From the NCBI RefSeq assembly GCF_000725125.1, contig NZ_JFCB01000027.1, forward strand, positions 1-64,000: a DNA stretch of 64,000 nt, in the 5' to 3' direction. Under the pieces are notes generated by a model, which saw only the letters and a program-made list of their open reading frames with translations, ran no database searches and had not been told where the DNA came from. This document shows, one piece after another, positions 1 through 7,267 of the stretch. The number at the start of each line of letters is the position of its first letter. The first letter of the stretch is position 1. Origin of the DNA: Streptomyces toyocaensis (GTDB lineage Bacteria > Actinomycetota > Actinomycetes > Streptomycetales > Streptomycetaceae). The position numbers and the translations under genes were made by a program.

Positions 1-1188
1 GGCCGGGGCGGCGGCGGCCGCGACGGCCGGGACCCGTACGGCGCGGCGGCGGGCCGGCAGTCCGAACGTCGGGTGGGCCACGGCCCAGGCGGCGCCCTTG
101 CAGACCAGTTCCTTGTACACGGCGGCGAGCCGTCCGGTCAGGGCCGCGCCGACCGCGCGGTCGTCGGCGGTGACGTACTGGATGAGCCCTTCGCCGCGGC
201 CCAGCGAGATGCACTGGTTGAAGTAGCGGATCGGCACGTTCGGGAGCTTCCCGCCGGTCAGCCGTGCCGCGATGGCGTCGGCGGCCTGCCACGCGGTGGG
301 GGTGCCCGAGGCGCACGACATGCGCAGCGGCTTGCCGCCGGGTCCCGTGACCATGGCCGCGTCGCCGATGGCGTACACGTCGGGGTGCGAGACCGAGCGC
401 ATGGTCCCGTCCACCACGATCTGGCCGGTGCCGGTGACCTCCAGGCCGGTGGCCCGCGCGATCGGGTGGACGGCGAAGCCGGTGGTCCACACGGTGAGCG
501 CGGCCGGGAGCAAGCCGCCCTCGGAGGTGGTGACGCGGCCGGCGGCCACGGCGGTGACGTCGGTGTGCTCGTGCACGGTGATGCCGAGCCGGTCGAAGAC
601 CTTCCGCAGGTGAGCGCGGCCCCTGGGCGAGAGCCAGTCGCCGAGTCCGCCGCGGGCGGCGAGGGCCACGTCGAGGTCCGGGCGGGCCTCGGCGATCTCG
701 GTCGCGGCCTCGATCCCGGTGAGACCGCCGCCGACCACGACGACGTGCTGCCCGGCGTCCAGGCGGGCGAGGCGCTCGCGCACCCGCAGCGCCCCGGGGC
801 GTCCGGCGATCTCGTGGGCGTGCTCGGCGGCACCGGGGACCGACTGGTCGTTCCACCGGCTGCCGAGGGCGTAGACGAGCGTGTCGTACTCCAGTTCGCC
901 GTCGCCGTCCGCGTCACGGACGGCGACGGTCCCTCGGTCGACGTCGACGCCGGTGACCCGCGCGAGCCTCAGCTCCACGCCGGTGCCCGCGAGCATCCCG
1001 GCGAGCGGCCGCTGCCTGAGCGGCCGGCCGGCCGCGAGCTCGTGGTTGCGGACGCGTTCGACGAAGTCCGGCTCGGCGTTGACCAGGGTGACGGAGACGT
1101 CCTCCCGGCGCAGCCGCCTGGCGAGACGGCCGGCGGCGAAGGCTCCGGTGTAGCCGGCCCCGAGGACGATGATGCGGTGCTGCTGCAT
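1..1188 (-). CDS. NAD(P)/FAD-dependent oxidoreductase (type II NADH dehydrogenase-like), C-terminus cut by window edge
   Basis: The reading frame runs from ATG 1188 to base 1 without a stop, giving 396 residues, so the C-terminal end lies outside the window. The N-terminus carries the FAD-binding glycine motif GAGYTG (residues 10-15), a second dinucleotide-binding segment VVVVGGGLTGIEAA lies near residue 150, and a GDAAM flavin motif near 300. This order is that of single-subunit NADH:quinone dehydrogenases of the pyridine nucleotide-disulfide family, which pass electrons from NADH to the quinone pool at the membrane face. It lies 92 bases downstream of an ECF41 sigma factor gene on the same strand. 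ECF41 sigma factors are typically linked to an oxidoreductase, epimerase or carboxymuconolactone decarboxylase gene, so this is the likely target or partner. The substrate is not shown by the sequence. Confidence 0.85.
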   Translation of the reverse strand, partial: MQQHRIIVLGAGYTGAFAAGRLARRLRREDVSVTLVNAEPDFVERVRNHELAAGRPLRQRPLAGMLAGTGVELRLARVTGVDVDRGTVAVRDADGDGELEYDTLVYALGSRWNDQSVPGAAEHAHEIAGRPGALRVRERLARLDAGQHVVVVGGGLTGIEAATEIAEARPDLDVALAARGGLGDWLSPRGRAHLRKVFDRLGITVHEHTDVTAVAAGRVTTSEGGLLPAALTVWTTGFAVHPIARATGLEVTGTGQIVVDGTMRSVSHPDVYAIGDAAMVTGPGGKPLRMSCASGTPTAWQAADAIAARLTGGKLPNVPIRYFNQCISLGRGEGLIQYVTADDRAVGAALTGRLAAVYKELVCKGAAWAVAHPTFGLPARRRAVRVPAVAAAAAPA

Positions 1189-1280
1189 GGCTGGCTCCTG
1201 TCGTCGGTGGGTTCGCCCCTTGAACCGGGCGGGCCGCCGTTTCCTGACAGGAGCGGAACGTGAGGCCGGTCACACCTCGG

Positions 1281-2228
1281 TCAGAAGGCGGCGCGGACCA
1301 GAGGTTCCCCGTGGTCGGCCGCCGCCCACCTCTCGATCACCCGTTCGAGCTTGTCGGGGTTGACCTGGCTCCGGACGGCGGCGATGCCCTCGGCGGTGAC
1401 CTCCAGGCACATGACGCCGACGACCCGGCCGTCGACGACCGCCACGACGGCCGGGTCCCCGTTGGCGGTCGTGGCGTAGACCTCGGGGGAGCCACCGACC
1501 AGGGCCCGCTTGGCCTTCCCGGGCGTGAACAGGCCCCGCACGAACGTCGCGACCGCGAGCGCGCCCTCGAACGCCTTGGCGCGCGCCGGGACCTTGCCGC
1601 CGCCGTCGCCGACCGCGACGGCGTCCTGGGTCAGCAGCCGCACCAGCGGCTCGGTCCGGCCACTGGTGGCGGCCGCGAGGAACTCGTCGACGATCCGCCG
1701 GGCGGCGGCCTCGTCGATCTCCGTACGGGCCCTGCCCTGAGCGACGTGCTTCTTGGCGCGGTGGAGGATCTGCTGGCTGGCCGCCTCGGTGAGGTCGAGG
1801 ATCTCGGCGATCTCCCAGTGCGTGTAGCCGAAGGCCTCCCGCAGGACGTACACCGCGCGCTCGGCCGGGGTGAGCCGCTCCAGCAGGACGAGGACCGCGT
1901 ACGACACCGACTCCCGCTGTTCGGCGGTGTCGGCGGGGCCCAGCATCGGGTCCCCGGCGATCAGCGGCTCGGGGAGCCACTGCCCCACGTAGGTCTCGCG
2001 CCGCGCGCGGGCCGAGGTGAGCTGGTTGAGGCACAGGTTGGTGAGCACCTTCGTCAGCCAGGCCTCGGGCACTTTGATGCGGTCGACGTCGGCGCCCTGC
2101 CACCGCAGAAACGTCTCCTGGACGGCATCCTCGGCCTCGCCCGCCGAGCCGAGCAGCCGGTAGGCGATGGCCTCCAGCCGGGGCCGGACGGCCATGAACC
2201 GCTCCACGTCGCTCACGCTCAGGGCCAT
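1281..2228 (-). CDS. sigJ: ECF41-type RNA polymerase sigma factor (SigJ family) with SnoaL-like C-terminal domain
   Basis: A 315-residue protein beginning MALSVSDVERF. Sigma-70 region 2 spans about residues 8-75 and region 4 about 105-165. All three signature motifs of the ECF41 group are visible: WLPEP in the linker (84-88), DGGGK (208-212) and NPDKL (290-294), the last two inside a SnoaL/NTF2-like C-terminal domain that in characterised ECF41 proteins tunes activity in place of an anti-sigma factor. No anti-sigma gene is adjacent, as expected. The start ATG 2228 has TAGGAT about 8 bases upstream (+ strand 2236-2241), which could be the -10 of a leaderless transcript. Longer in-frame extensions to 2429 are not conserved-looking. 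It probably directs transcription of the downstream flavoprotein gene. Confidence 0.9.
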   Translation of the reverse strand: MALSVSDVERFMAVRPRLEAIAYRLLGSAGEAEDAVQETFLRWQGADVDRIKVPEAWLTKVLTNLCLNQLTSARARRETYVGQWLPEPLIAGDPMLGPADTAEQRESVSYAVLVLLERLTPAERAVYVLREAFGYTHWEIAEILDLTEAASQQILHRAKKHVAQGRARTEIDEAAARRIVDEFLAAATSGRTEPLVRLLTQDAVAVGDGGGKVPARAKAFEGALAVATFVRGLFTPGKAKRALVGGSPEVYATTANGDPAVVAVVDGRVVGVMCLEVTAEGIAAVRSQVNPDKLERVIERWAAADHGEPLVRAAF

Positions 2229-2401
2229 GCCCCGGATCCTAACGCCGACGGCACGGGACGGCCGCGGGGCGGCCCCCGCTGAACGGGTGCGCCGCGCTGC
2301 GTCCGCGGGTCGCTGTCCTCGGCGAGGGTGTGGGCGACGAGGGCGTTCGCGTGACCGTGACCCAGGCCGTGTTCGCTCTTGAGCCAGGCGACCAGCTCCA
2401 T
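2219..2401 (-). pseudogene. Remnant of a DUF4287-type small protein (C-terminal half only)
   Basis: Translation from 2401 reads MELVAWLKSEHGLGHGHANA and continues ALVAHTLAED, the conserved C-terminal core of DUF4287 proteins, which normally carry about 35 further residues before it. Upstream in the same frame the codons give RASPLTRH, which still resembles the family, but a TGA stop follows about 19 codons upstream of the ATG and no usable start or family N-terminus is present in any frame. The frame also contains a rare TTA codon and overlaps the start of the sigma factor gene by 10 bases. It is best read as a decayed gene; a short expressed 60-residue protein starting at 2401 cannot be excluded. 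Confidence 0.5.
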
Positions 2402-2528
2402 GTGCCGGGTCAGCGGCGAGGCGCGGCACGTCCTTCTCTCGCTGGTGGTCTCTTCCCGTCAGGGAGGACCGGCGAGCGGGACGGAACCGATCGGCACGGG
2501 GCTGTGAGCCGCGTCACCCCGCCGCGCG

Positions 2529-3668
2529 CTACGAGGTCAGGCCGATCTCCGCGCAGGCCGTCGCGTAGGCCTGGGTGCAGATGTCCTTGGCGGTGTAGAC
2601 GCCGTCCTCGATCACCGTGTCCTCGATGTTCTCCCTCGTGAGGGCGACCACAGGGACCAGCATCGCCGGGACGTCCTTGCGCGTCGGGCTGTCGATGCGG
2701 TCCCGGGCGAGGGCGTCGAACTGGATCGAGCGGTCCTGCACCTTGGCCACCGCCATGTCCGCGGCACCCGTCGCCTCCAGCAGGAAGGACTTGTACACGG
2801 TCATGTACTGCGTGCCCGCGACGATCCGCTGCACGGCCGCGAGGTCCGCGTCCTGCCCGGTGACCGGCGGCAGGTCGGTGACGCCCGCGTCCCCCAGCGC
2901 CTCGATGACGGCACCGGCCATGCCGTCGTTCGCCGAGTAGACGGCGGCGACGTTGCCCGCGCCGATCTCCTTGAGCGCCTTGCGCATGTTCTCCGCGGCG
3001 ACCTCGGGCAGCCACTTCTCCGTGTCGTACGACTTGGCGATGTCCACCTTGCCTTCCAGCTCGCCGAGCGCGCCCTTCTTGAACAGCGCCGTGTTCGGGT
3101 CGGCGGGCTCACCGTTCATCATGACGACCTTGCTGTTCTCGGCGTTCTCGCCGAGCGCGTTCACCAGGGCACGGCCCTGCACCTGGCCGACGAGTTCGTT
3201 GTCGTGCGAGACGTAGGCGTCGATCGGGCCCTCGGCGAGACGGTCGTAGGCGATGACGGGTATGCCCGCCTTCTTCGCCTTCTCCACGTCCGGCGCGACG
3301 GCCTTGGCGTCCACCGCGTTCACCAGGACCACGTCGACGCCGTCGGCGATCAGCTTCCCGAACTGCTCGCTCTGCCTGGTGCTGCTGCCCTCGGCGTTCG
3401 CGTAGACGACCTTGCCCTGCTTGTCGGTGAGGGAGGCGATCCGCTCCTTGATCAGCGGGTAGTCGAACTTCTCGAAACGCGCCGTGTCCCGGTCGGGCAG
3501 CAGCAGGCCCACGGTGATGTCGTAACTCCTGGGGCCCCGTTCCGCGTCGTCGCCGCCGGTCGCGCCGAAGAGGCCGCACCCGGTCAGCGAGAGGGCCGAC
3601 AGCGTGGCGGTCAGGAGCAGGACACAGCGGCGTACGGCGGTGGGGGAGGGAGTGGTGCGGGGGTTCAC
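2529..3668 (-). CDS. Sugar ABC transporter substrate-binding lipoprotein (periplasmic-binding-protein type I, xylose/ribose-like)
   Basis: A 379-residue protein starting at GTG 3668 with GGAAGG eight bases upstream. The N-terminus is a lipoprotein signal ending at the lipobox ALSLTGC (Cys31). The rest is a two-lobed type I periplasmic-binding fold typical of XylF/RbsB/ChvE: repeated alpha/beta segments, the hinge-lobe phrase GIPVIAYDRL, the YSANDGMAGAVIEAL segment and VTGQDAD. It would capture a monosaccharide outside the cell and deliver it to an ABC permease. No permease or ATPase gene is adjacent, so it is an orphan receptor here, working with components elsewhere or as a sensor. The ligand cannot be named. 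Confidence 0.9.
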   Translation of the reverse strand: MNPRTTPSPTAVRRCVLLLTATLSALSLTGCGLFGATGGDDAERGPRSYDITVGLLLPDRDTARFEKFDYPLIKERIASLTDKQGKVVYANAEGSSTRQSEQFGKLIADGVDVVLVNAVDAKAVAPDVEKAKKAGIPVIAYDRLAEGPIDAYVSHDNELVGQVQGRALVNALGENAENSKVVMMNGEPADPNTALFKKGALGELEGKVDIAKSYDTEKWLPEVAAENMRKALKEIGAGNVAAVYSANDGMAGAVIEALGDAGVTDLPPVTGQDADLAAVQRIVAGTQYMTVYKSFLLEATGAADMAVAKVQDRSIQFDALARDRIDSPTRKDVPAMLVPVVALTRENIEDTVIEDGVYTAKDICTQAYATACAEIGLTS

Positions 3669-3982
3669 GTGAGGTGCCTTCCGGGCGGGCGTGCGGCGAG
3701 GGCGACCGGGCGGCTGGACGGCCGACGCGGCACCACGGTGCGACGTCAAGACCAACTCCCGCCTCCGCCCTGAATGTTGCTCAGCAGTGTGTCCATTGTG
3801 AGGGGGTGCGGCCCCGGCGCTCACGACCTTCTCGCGCGGTGCGCAGAGAATGTGCGCAGGAGAGGCACACGGGCTGCACACAGTGCGCCGGGGCCCTGGC
3901 TAGCGTTGCTGTCCCCTGCTCCGGACCGGTCGCCTTCCGGGCGGACGGTACGTCAACTCAGGAAGACACAGGAAGACAGCGG
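3669..3982. other. Divergent intergenic region between sugar-binding lipoprotein and zinc-ribbon protein
   Basis: This 314-base gap should hold the promoters of the two divergent genes. Just before the rightward start is the direct repeat AGGAAGACACAGGAAGACAG (3960-3979), which includes that gene's ribosome site. No convincing -35/-10 pair, RNA or small gene is visible. Confidence 0.4.
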
Positions 3983-4825
3983 ATGGACTACTGCTCCACG
4001 TGTCGCCGGCACCTCAACGGCGCCCTGGTCTGCCCGGGCTGCGGCGCCTACGCCCCCGACATCGCGCCCGGCGTCATCGGCGGCCGCGCCGTTCCCGGTA
4101 CGGCGACCGCGGCGGCCGAGCCCACCGCACCCGTCACTCCCCCCGCCCCGCGCCCCGGTGACGTGCCGTGCGGGACGCCCGCTTCCTCCGGTACGGGCCG
4201 GGCGGCGCGGAGGCGGCAGCGGGCCCGCTGGAAGAAGACCCAGCGGCGCGCCCTGGTCGCCACGGCCGTGGCCCTCGTGGGCGGTGGACTGACCCTCGCC
4301 TCGACGGACCGGGGCACCGGGGACCGCGCCCAGGCCGCCGCGGCACCCGACCACGAGGGCATGGGCGGCGCCACGGGGCCCGCGGACTCCGCGACCGGCC
4401 CGGGCTCCCCGGACGCCTCCGAGGACCGCACGCGTCCGTCGCACCCCACGGACGACGAGGGCCGGACGCCGGCCGGCACCGCCCCGGCGCCCACCGCCCC
4501 GTCCCGCCCCCACACGGACGGCCCTTCCGTCCCGCTCACGGACGTCACGTCCCGGCCGCGGACGACCACCCCGGACTCCGTCTCCCGCTCCGGCGCGCGT
4601 TCGGACGCGGGCGGGAGCGCGGACGCGGACGCGAGCCCGGACACCGGCTCCGGTACGGTCACCCGTCCGGCGTCGCCACCCCCGGCCGCCGGGAGCGGCG
4701 ACGGCTCCGGCGACGCCACCGGAGGCACGGACCAGGGCGACGGCTCCCAGCCCGCTCCCTCCACCCCGTCGGCCACCGAACCGGACTCCTCCCGGCTCTG
4801 CCTCCTGGTGATCTGCCTCGGCTGA
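3983..4825 (+). CDS. SCO2400-like zinc-ribbon membrane-anchored protein
   Basis: A 280-residue protein. The N-terminus MDYCSTCRRHLNGALVCPGCG has two CxxC pairs (Cys4/Cys7 and Cys17/Cys20) forming a zinc ribbon like that of SCO2400-family proteins of Streptomyces. A basic stretch is followed by one transmembrane segment, ALVATAVALVGGGLTLAS, near residue 95. The remainder is a low-complexity tail rich in Pro, Thr, Ser, Asp and Gly, probably outside the membrane, ending in a short hydrophobic SRLCLLVICLG. Function is unknown; the architecture suggests an envelope protein with a cytoplasmic metal-binding head. The start was chosen because the family begins at MDYC and GGAAGACAG precedes it. Confidence 0.7.
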   Translation: MDYCSTCRRHLNGALVCPGCGAYAPDIAPGVIGGRAVPGTATAAAEPTAPVTPPAPRPGDVPCGTPASSGTGRAARRRQRARWKKTQRRALVATAVALVGGGLTLASTDRGTGDRAQAAAAPDHEGMGGATGPADSATGPGSPDASEDRTRPSHPTDDEGRTPAGTAPAPTAPSRPHTDGPSVPLTDVTSRPRTTTPDSVSRSGARSDAGGSADADASPDTGSGTVTRPASPPPAAGSGDGSGDATGGTDQGDGSQPAPSTPSATEPDSSRLCLLVICLG

Positions 4826-4868
4826 CCCTTACGCGCGCCCCGTGCCGCTCCTGCGGAACAATCGGGGC

Positions 4869-5186
4869 ATGAGCATCGTCAAGATCAACGTACTCACGGT
4901 CCCCGCAGAGCAGCGCGAGACGCTGGAGCAGCGGTTCGCCGCGCGGGCGGGGGCGGTGGAGAACTCCGACGGCTTCGAGTGGTTCGAGTTGCTCCGTCCG
5001 GTGGAGGGCACCGACACCTACCTCGTGTACACCCGCTGGCGGACCGAGGAGGACTTCCAGCGCTGGATGGCCGGCCGGGGCCAGGCCGCGCACGGGGAGC
5101 AGGGCGAGAGGCCGCGCCCGGCGGCCACGGACGCCACCCTGTGGTCCTTCGAGGTGGTCCAGCAGGCCGCGCCCCGGCAGGGCTGA
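4869..5186 (+). CDS. Antibiotic biosynthesis monooxygenase (ABM) domain protein
   Basis: A 105-residue single-domain protein of the dimeric alpha/beta-barrel ABM fold. The features are the opening strand MSIVKINVLTVP, the aromatic core DGFEWFELLRPVEGTDTYLV and the segment YTRWRTEEDFQRWM. Members are cofactor-less monooxygenases or IsdG-like heme-degrading enzymes, as well as many uncharacterised homologues. The phrase of a helix RAGAVENSDGFEWFELL with a later W resembles the heme-oxygenase-like group in actinomycetes, but the heme-ligand histidine and substrate cannot be assigned from this sequence. It stands alone between the zinc-ribbon gene and the cold-shock gene. Confidence 0.75.
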   Translation: MSIVKINVLTVPAEQRETLEQRFAARAGAVENSDGFEWFELLRPVEGTDTYLVYTRWRTEEDFQRWMAGRGQAAHGEQGERPRPAATDATLWSFEVVQQAAPRQG

Positions 5187-5392
5187 CCGCACGCGGTGCC
5201 GGTCTTGTCCCCCACTCTCCAGCCGCGGGGGACGCCGGCCCGGATGCGCCGGCCACCGGTGGTGCTGCGGACCAGCCAGTCGGCCGGCATCGCCCGCTCC
5301 GCGGCCGGGAGGGCCTCGCTTCCTCGCCGATCTCGGTACTGATCAACATGCGTCACACGTCAGGTGCTCCGCGGAATAGGCGAACGGAAAAC

Positions 5393-5434
5393 GAAGAGCA
5401 GGGGCCCGCACCGAAGTGCGAACCCCTGCTCTTC
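5393..5434 (-). terminator. Intrinsic terminator of the cold-shock gene
   Basis: A 12-bp perfect stem, GAAGAGCAGGGG at 5393-5404 with CCCCTGCTCTTC at 5423-5434, encloses a smaller GCAC/GTGC hairpin. It begins 17 bases beyond the stop of the leftward cold-shock gene. Confidence 0.8.
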
Positions 5435-5450
5435 AAACCCTGCGTGCAGG

Positions 5451-5654
5451 TCAGGCGGGGACGATGTTCTCCGCCTGCGGGCCCTTCTGGCCCTGGGTGA
5501 CGTCGAAGGTCACCTTCTGGCCTTCCTGGAGCTCACGGAAGCCCGAGGTGGCGATGTTCGAGTAGTGGGCGAACACGTCAGCGCCGCCGCCGTCCTGCTC
5601 GATGAAGCCGAAGCCCTTTTCCGAGTTGAACCACTTCACCGTACCGGTGGCCAT
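5451..5654 (-). CDS. CspA-family cold-shock protein
   Basis: A 67-residue cold-shock domain that is the whole protein. It has the opening GTVKWFNSEKGFGFIEQD, RNP1 (KGFGFI) and RNP2 (VFAHYSNI), giving the aromatic surface that binds single-stranded RNA and DNA. It acts as an RNA chaperone and antiterminator in the cytoplasm. The start ATG 5654 has CAGGAG seven bases upstream. A strong terminator follows. The 240 bases upstream, shared with a MerR regulator gene on the same strand, are unusually AT-rich for this window and would hold a long structured leader as in other csp genes. Confidence 0.95.
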   Translation of the reverse strand: MATGTVKWFNSEKGFGFIEQDGGGADVFAHYSNIATSGFRELQEGQKVTFDVTQGQKGPQAENIVPA

Positions 5655-5895
5655 ATCAAATCTCCTGAGACAGTGTCGGAACTCGCACTTTACGAATCCC
5701 TACATCGTCGCGATGATCACCTGCCCGGAGACCCGGTAGCAAACTGGCAACCACAACTGCAACTGGCGTCAGCCTAGCATGGAAAATAGCCGCGGCAAGC
5801 GAGGAAAATCACTGGCATAAAACACCGACGGCGTGTTTAGGGAAAGAGATTTTCTGCAACGGGAGCGGAAATTCTGGTCCGGCGGTAACAGATTT
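5655..5895 (-). promoter_or_regulatory. AT-rich leader and promoter region of the cold-shock gene
   Basis: This 241-base stretch is clearly poorer in GC than its surroundings, for example around 5780-5900. It separates the cold-shock start from the MerR stop on the same strand. A long untranslated leader is usual for csp genes; no specific motif was identified beyond the CAGGAG ribosome site next to 5654. Confidence 0.35.
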
Positions 5896-6231
5896 TCACC
5901 GGTGTCCCCGGACCGCGTCCGCCTCCCGCCGACGGAGCTCCTCGTTCGCCCGTTCGGCCCGTTCCAGCCGCTCCTCGAGACTGACGATGCGGCACGCGGC
6001 GTCGAGCGGGGTGCCCTGGTCGACCAGTTCGCGGGCCCGGACGGCCAGCCTCAGCTGGTGGCGCGAGTAGCGGCGGTGGCCGCCTTCCGAGCGCGTCGGG
6101 GTGATCAGCCGCGCCTCGCCCAGGGCGCGGAGGAACGCGGGTGCGGCTCCGACCAGCTCGGCGGCCCTGCCCATGGTGTAGGCCGGGAAGTGGTCGTCGT
6201 CGAGCCGGCCGGCGACGGATTCCGAGGGCAT
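5896..6231 (-). CDS. MerR-family transcriptional regulator (short form)
   Basis: A 111-residue protein with one N-terminal MerR winged HTH (about residues 17-85): FPAYTMGRAAELVGAAPAFL for helices 1-2 and the wing segment LITPTRSEGGHRRYSRHQL. A short coiled coil, SLEERLERAERANEELRRRE, follows and there is no effector domain. This is the HspR/BldC-like short class, not a metal sensor. Start ATG 6231 was preferred over GTG 6261 because GGGAAGG lies five bases upstream of it. It lies directly upstream of the cold-shock gene in the same orientation, so control of that gene is a reasonable guess. Confidence 0.85.
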   Translation of the reverse strand: MPSESVAGRLDDDHFPAYTMGRAAELVGAAPAFLRALGEARLITPTRSEGGHRRYSRHQLRLAVRARELVDQGTPLDAACRIVSLEERLERAERANEELRRREADAVRGHR

Positions 6232-6399
6232 ACGCACCTTCCCGCGGACCACGGTGGGCACGGTCCGCCACGGGGACGGGTTCCCCGCGGGGGAACTCTA
6301 GTCGGCCCGGTGGAAAATCTGCCGTGGCTGCAGCAGATGTCGTGGTGGGCCCCGGGGGCGGAACGTGAGGGGCGTCAGGCGCTTTCTCCCGCCCCCCGG

Positions 6400-7134
6400 T
6401 CACGCCCCGCCCTTCCCCCTCGCGTCCTCGGCCGGCCGGGTGGTGCGATGCGGACCCATCGCGCCGAGCACGTCGCCGAGTTCGGTCTCGGTGAGAGCGC
6501 TGCCGGGAAGCGGGCCGGGCGGAGCCGTAGGGGTGGCGCGCAGTCCGTCGAGGAACAGGGCGAGGGGGCGGTGCCAGGCGTCGTGGGTGGTGGCCGTGGT
6601 CAGCGGCGGGACGGCGCGGCCGAGGGCGGCGAGGGCGAACAGCAGGTCCTCGGTGGTGACGTCGGGGCGCACGGTGCCCTGCGCGCGCGCCCGCTCCAGC
6701 AGCAGTTCCACGGTCCTGCGGTTGTGCGCGTGGACGGCCTGGAGGGCCTCGACGTCCGGCAGACGGGTGGTCATGAGGTCGTTGGTGCCGCGGTCGGCCG
6801 CAAGAGTGGCGAAGACGGCGCGGAGGTAGCCGGTCAGGCCCGCCCAGGCGTCCGGGGCAATCCGGGCGCGTTCGCCTGCCGCCATGGTGCCGGTCAGCTG
6901 GTCACGGAAGACGGCGTCGACGAGGGCGGCACGGGTGGGGAAGTGCCGGTAGAGCGTCGCGTTGCCCACCCCCGCCCGGCGCGCGATCACGTCCAGCGGG
7001 GCGTCGAGCCCCTGCTCGGAGAAGACCGCGTGCGCGGCCTCCACCAGCCGGTCCCGGTTGCGCCGCGCGTCACGCCGCTGCCGGGGCGGCGGGGCGGCGG
7101 GGCCGGGCGCGGTGGGCTCTTCACCGACGGTCAT
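6400..7134 (-). CDS. TetR-family transcriptional repressor, divergent from a P450 gene
   Basis: A 244-residue protein with a TetR HTH at about residues 22-70. RNRDRLVEAAHAVFSEQGLD gives helix 1, and VIARRAGVGNATLYRHFPTR gives the recognition helix. The C-terminal part is a helical ligand-binding domain of the SbtR-like kind. Its start is 133 bases from the start of a cytochrome P450 gene read in the other direction. That gap has two copies of AAGYGGGGASCRCTCCCC, one next to each gene, the expected layout for autorepression plus control of the P450. The inducer is unknown but may be the P450 substrate. Confidence 0.9.
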   Translation of the reverse strand: MTVGEEPTAPGPAAPPPRQRRDARRNRDRLVEAAHAVFSEQGLDAPLDVIARRAGVGNATLYRHFPTRAALVDAVFRDQLTGTMAAGERARIAPDAWAGLTGYLRAVFATLAADRGTNDLMTTRLPDVEALQAVHAHNRRTVELLLERARAQGTVRPDVTTEDLLFALAALGRAVPPLTTATTHDAWHRPLALFLDGLRATPTAPPGPLPGSALTETELGDVLGAMGPHRTTRPAEDARGKGGA

Positions 7135-7151
7135 CGTCGTCCTCCGTACGA

Positions 7152-7169
7152 AAGCGGGGAGCGCTCCCC
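7152..7169. promoter_or_regulatory. TetR operator O1
   Basis: AAGCGGGGAGCGCTCCCC contains the perfect palindrome GGGGAGCGCTCCCC (7156-7169). It lies 18 bases upstream of the tetR start and repeats at 7195. Confidence 0.75.
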
Positions 7170-7194
7170 GACCGGATGCTATCGTCGGCGGACG

Positions 7195-7212
7195 AAGTGG
7201 GGACCACTCCCC
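7195..7212. promoter_or_regulatory. TetR operator O2
   Basis: AAGTGGGGACCACTCCCC matches O1 at 16 of 18 positions, with compensating changes that keep the palindrome arms. Centre-to-centre distance to O1 is 43 bp, about four helical turns, and it lies about 55 bases upstream of the P450 start. Confidence 0.75.
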
Positions 7213-7267
7213 ATTTAATGCGTCGGTACCGGGCACAGGAGTGTCACGGCACGGAGAGGACGGCGAC

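Noticed and set aside
1244..1249. TGTCAG (minus strand) upstream of the flavoprotein gene as an ECF41 -35
   Set aside because: Known ECF41 sites read TGTCACA with CGTC about 16 bases on; no CGTC follows here, so the match is too weak to annotate.
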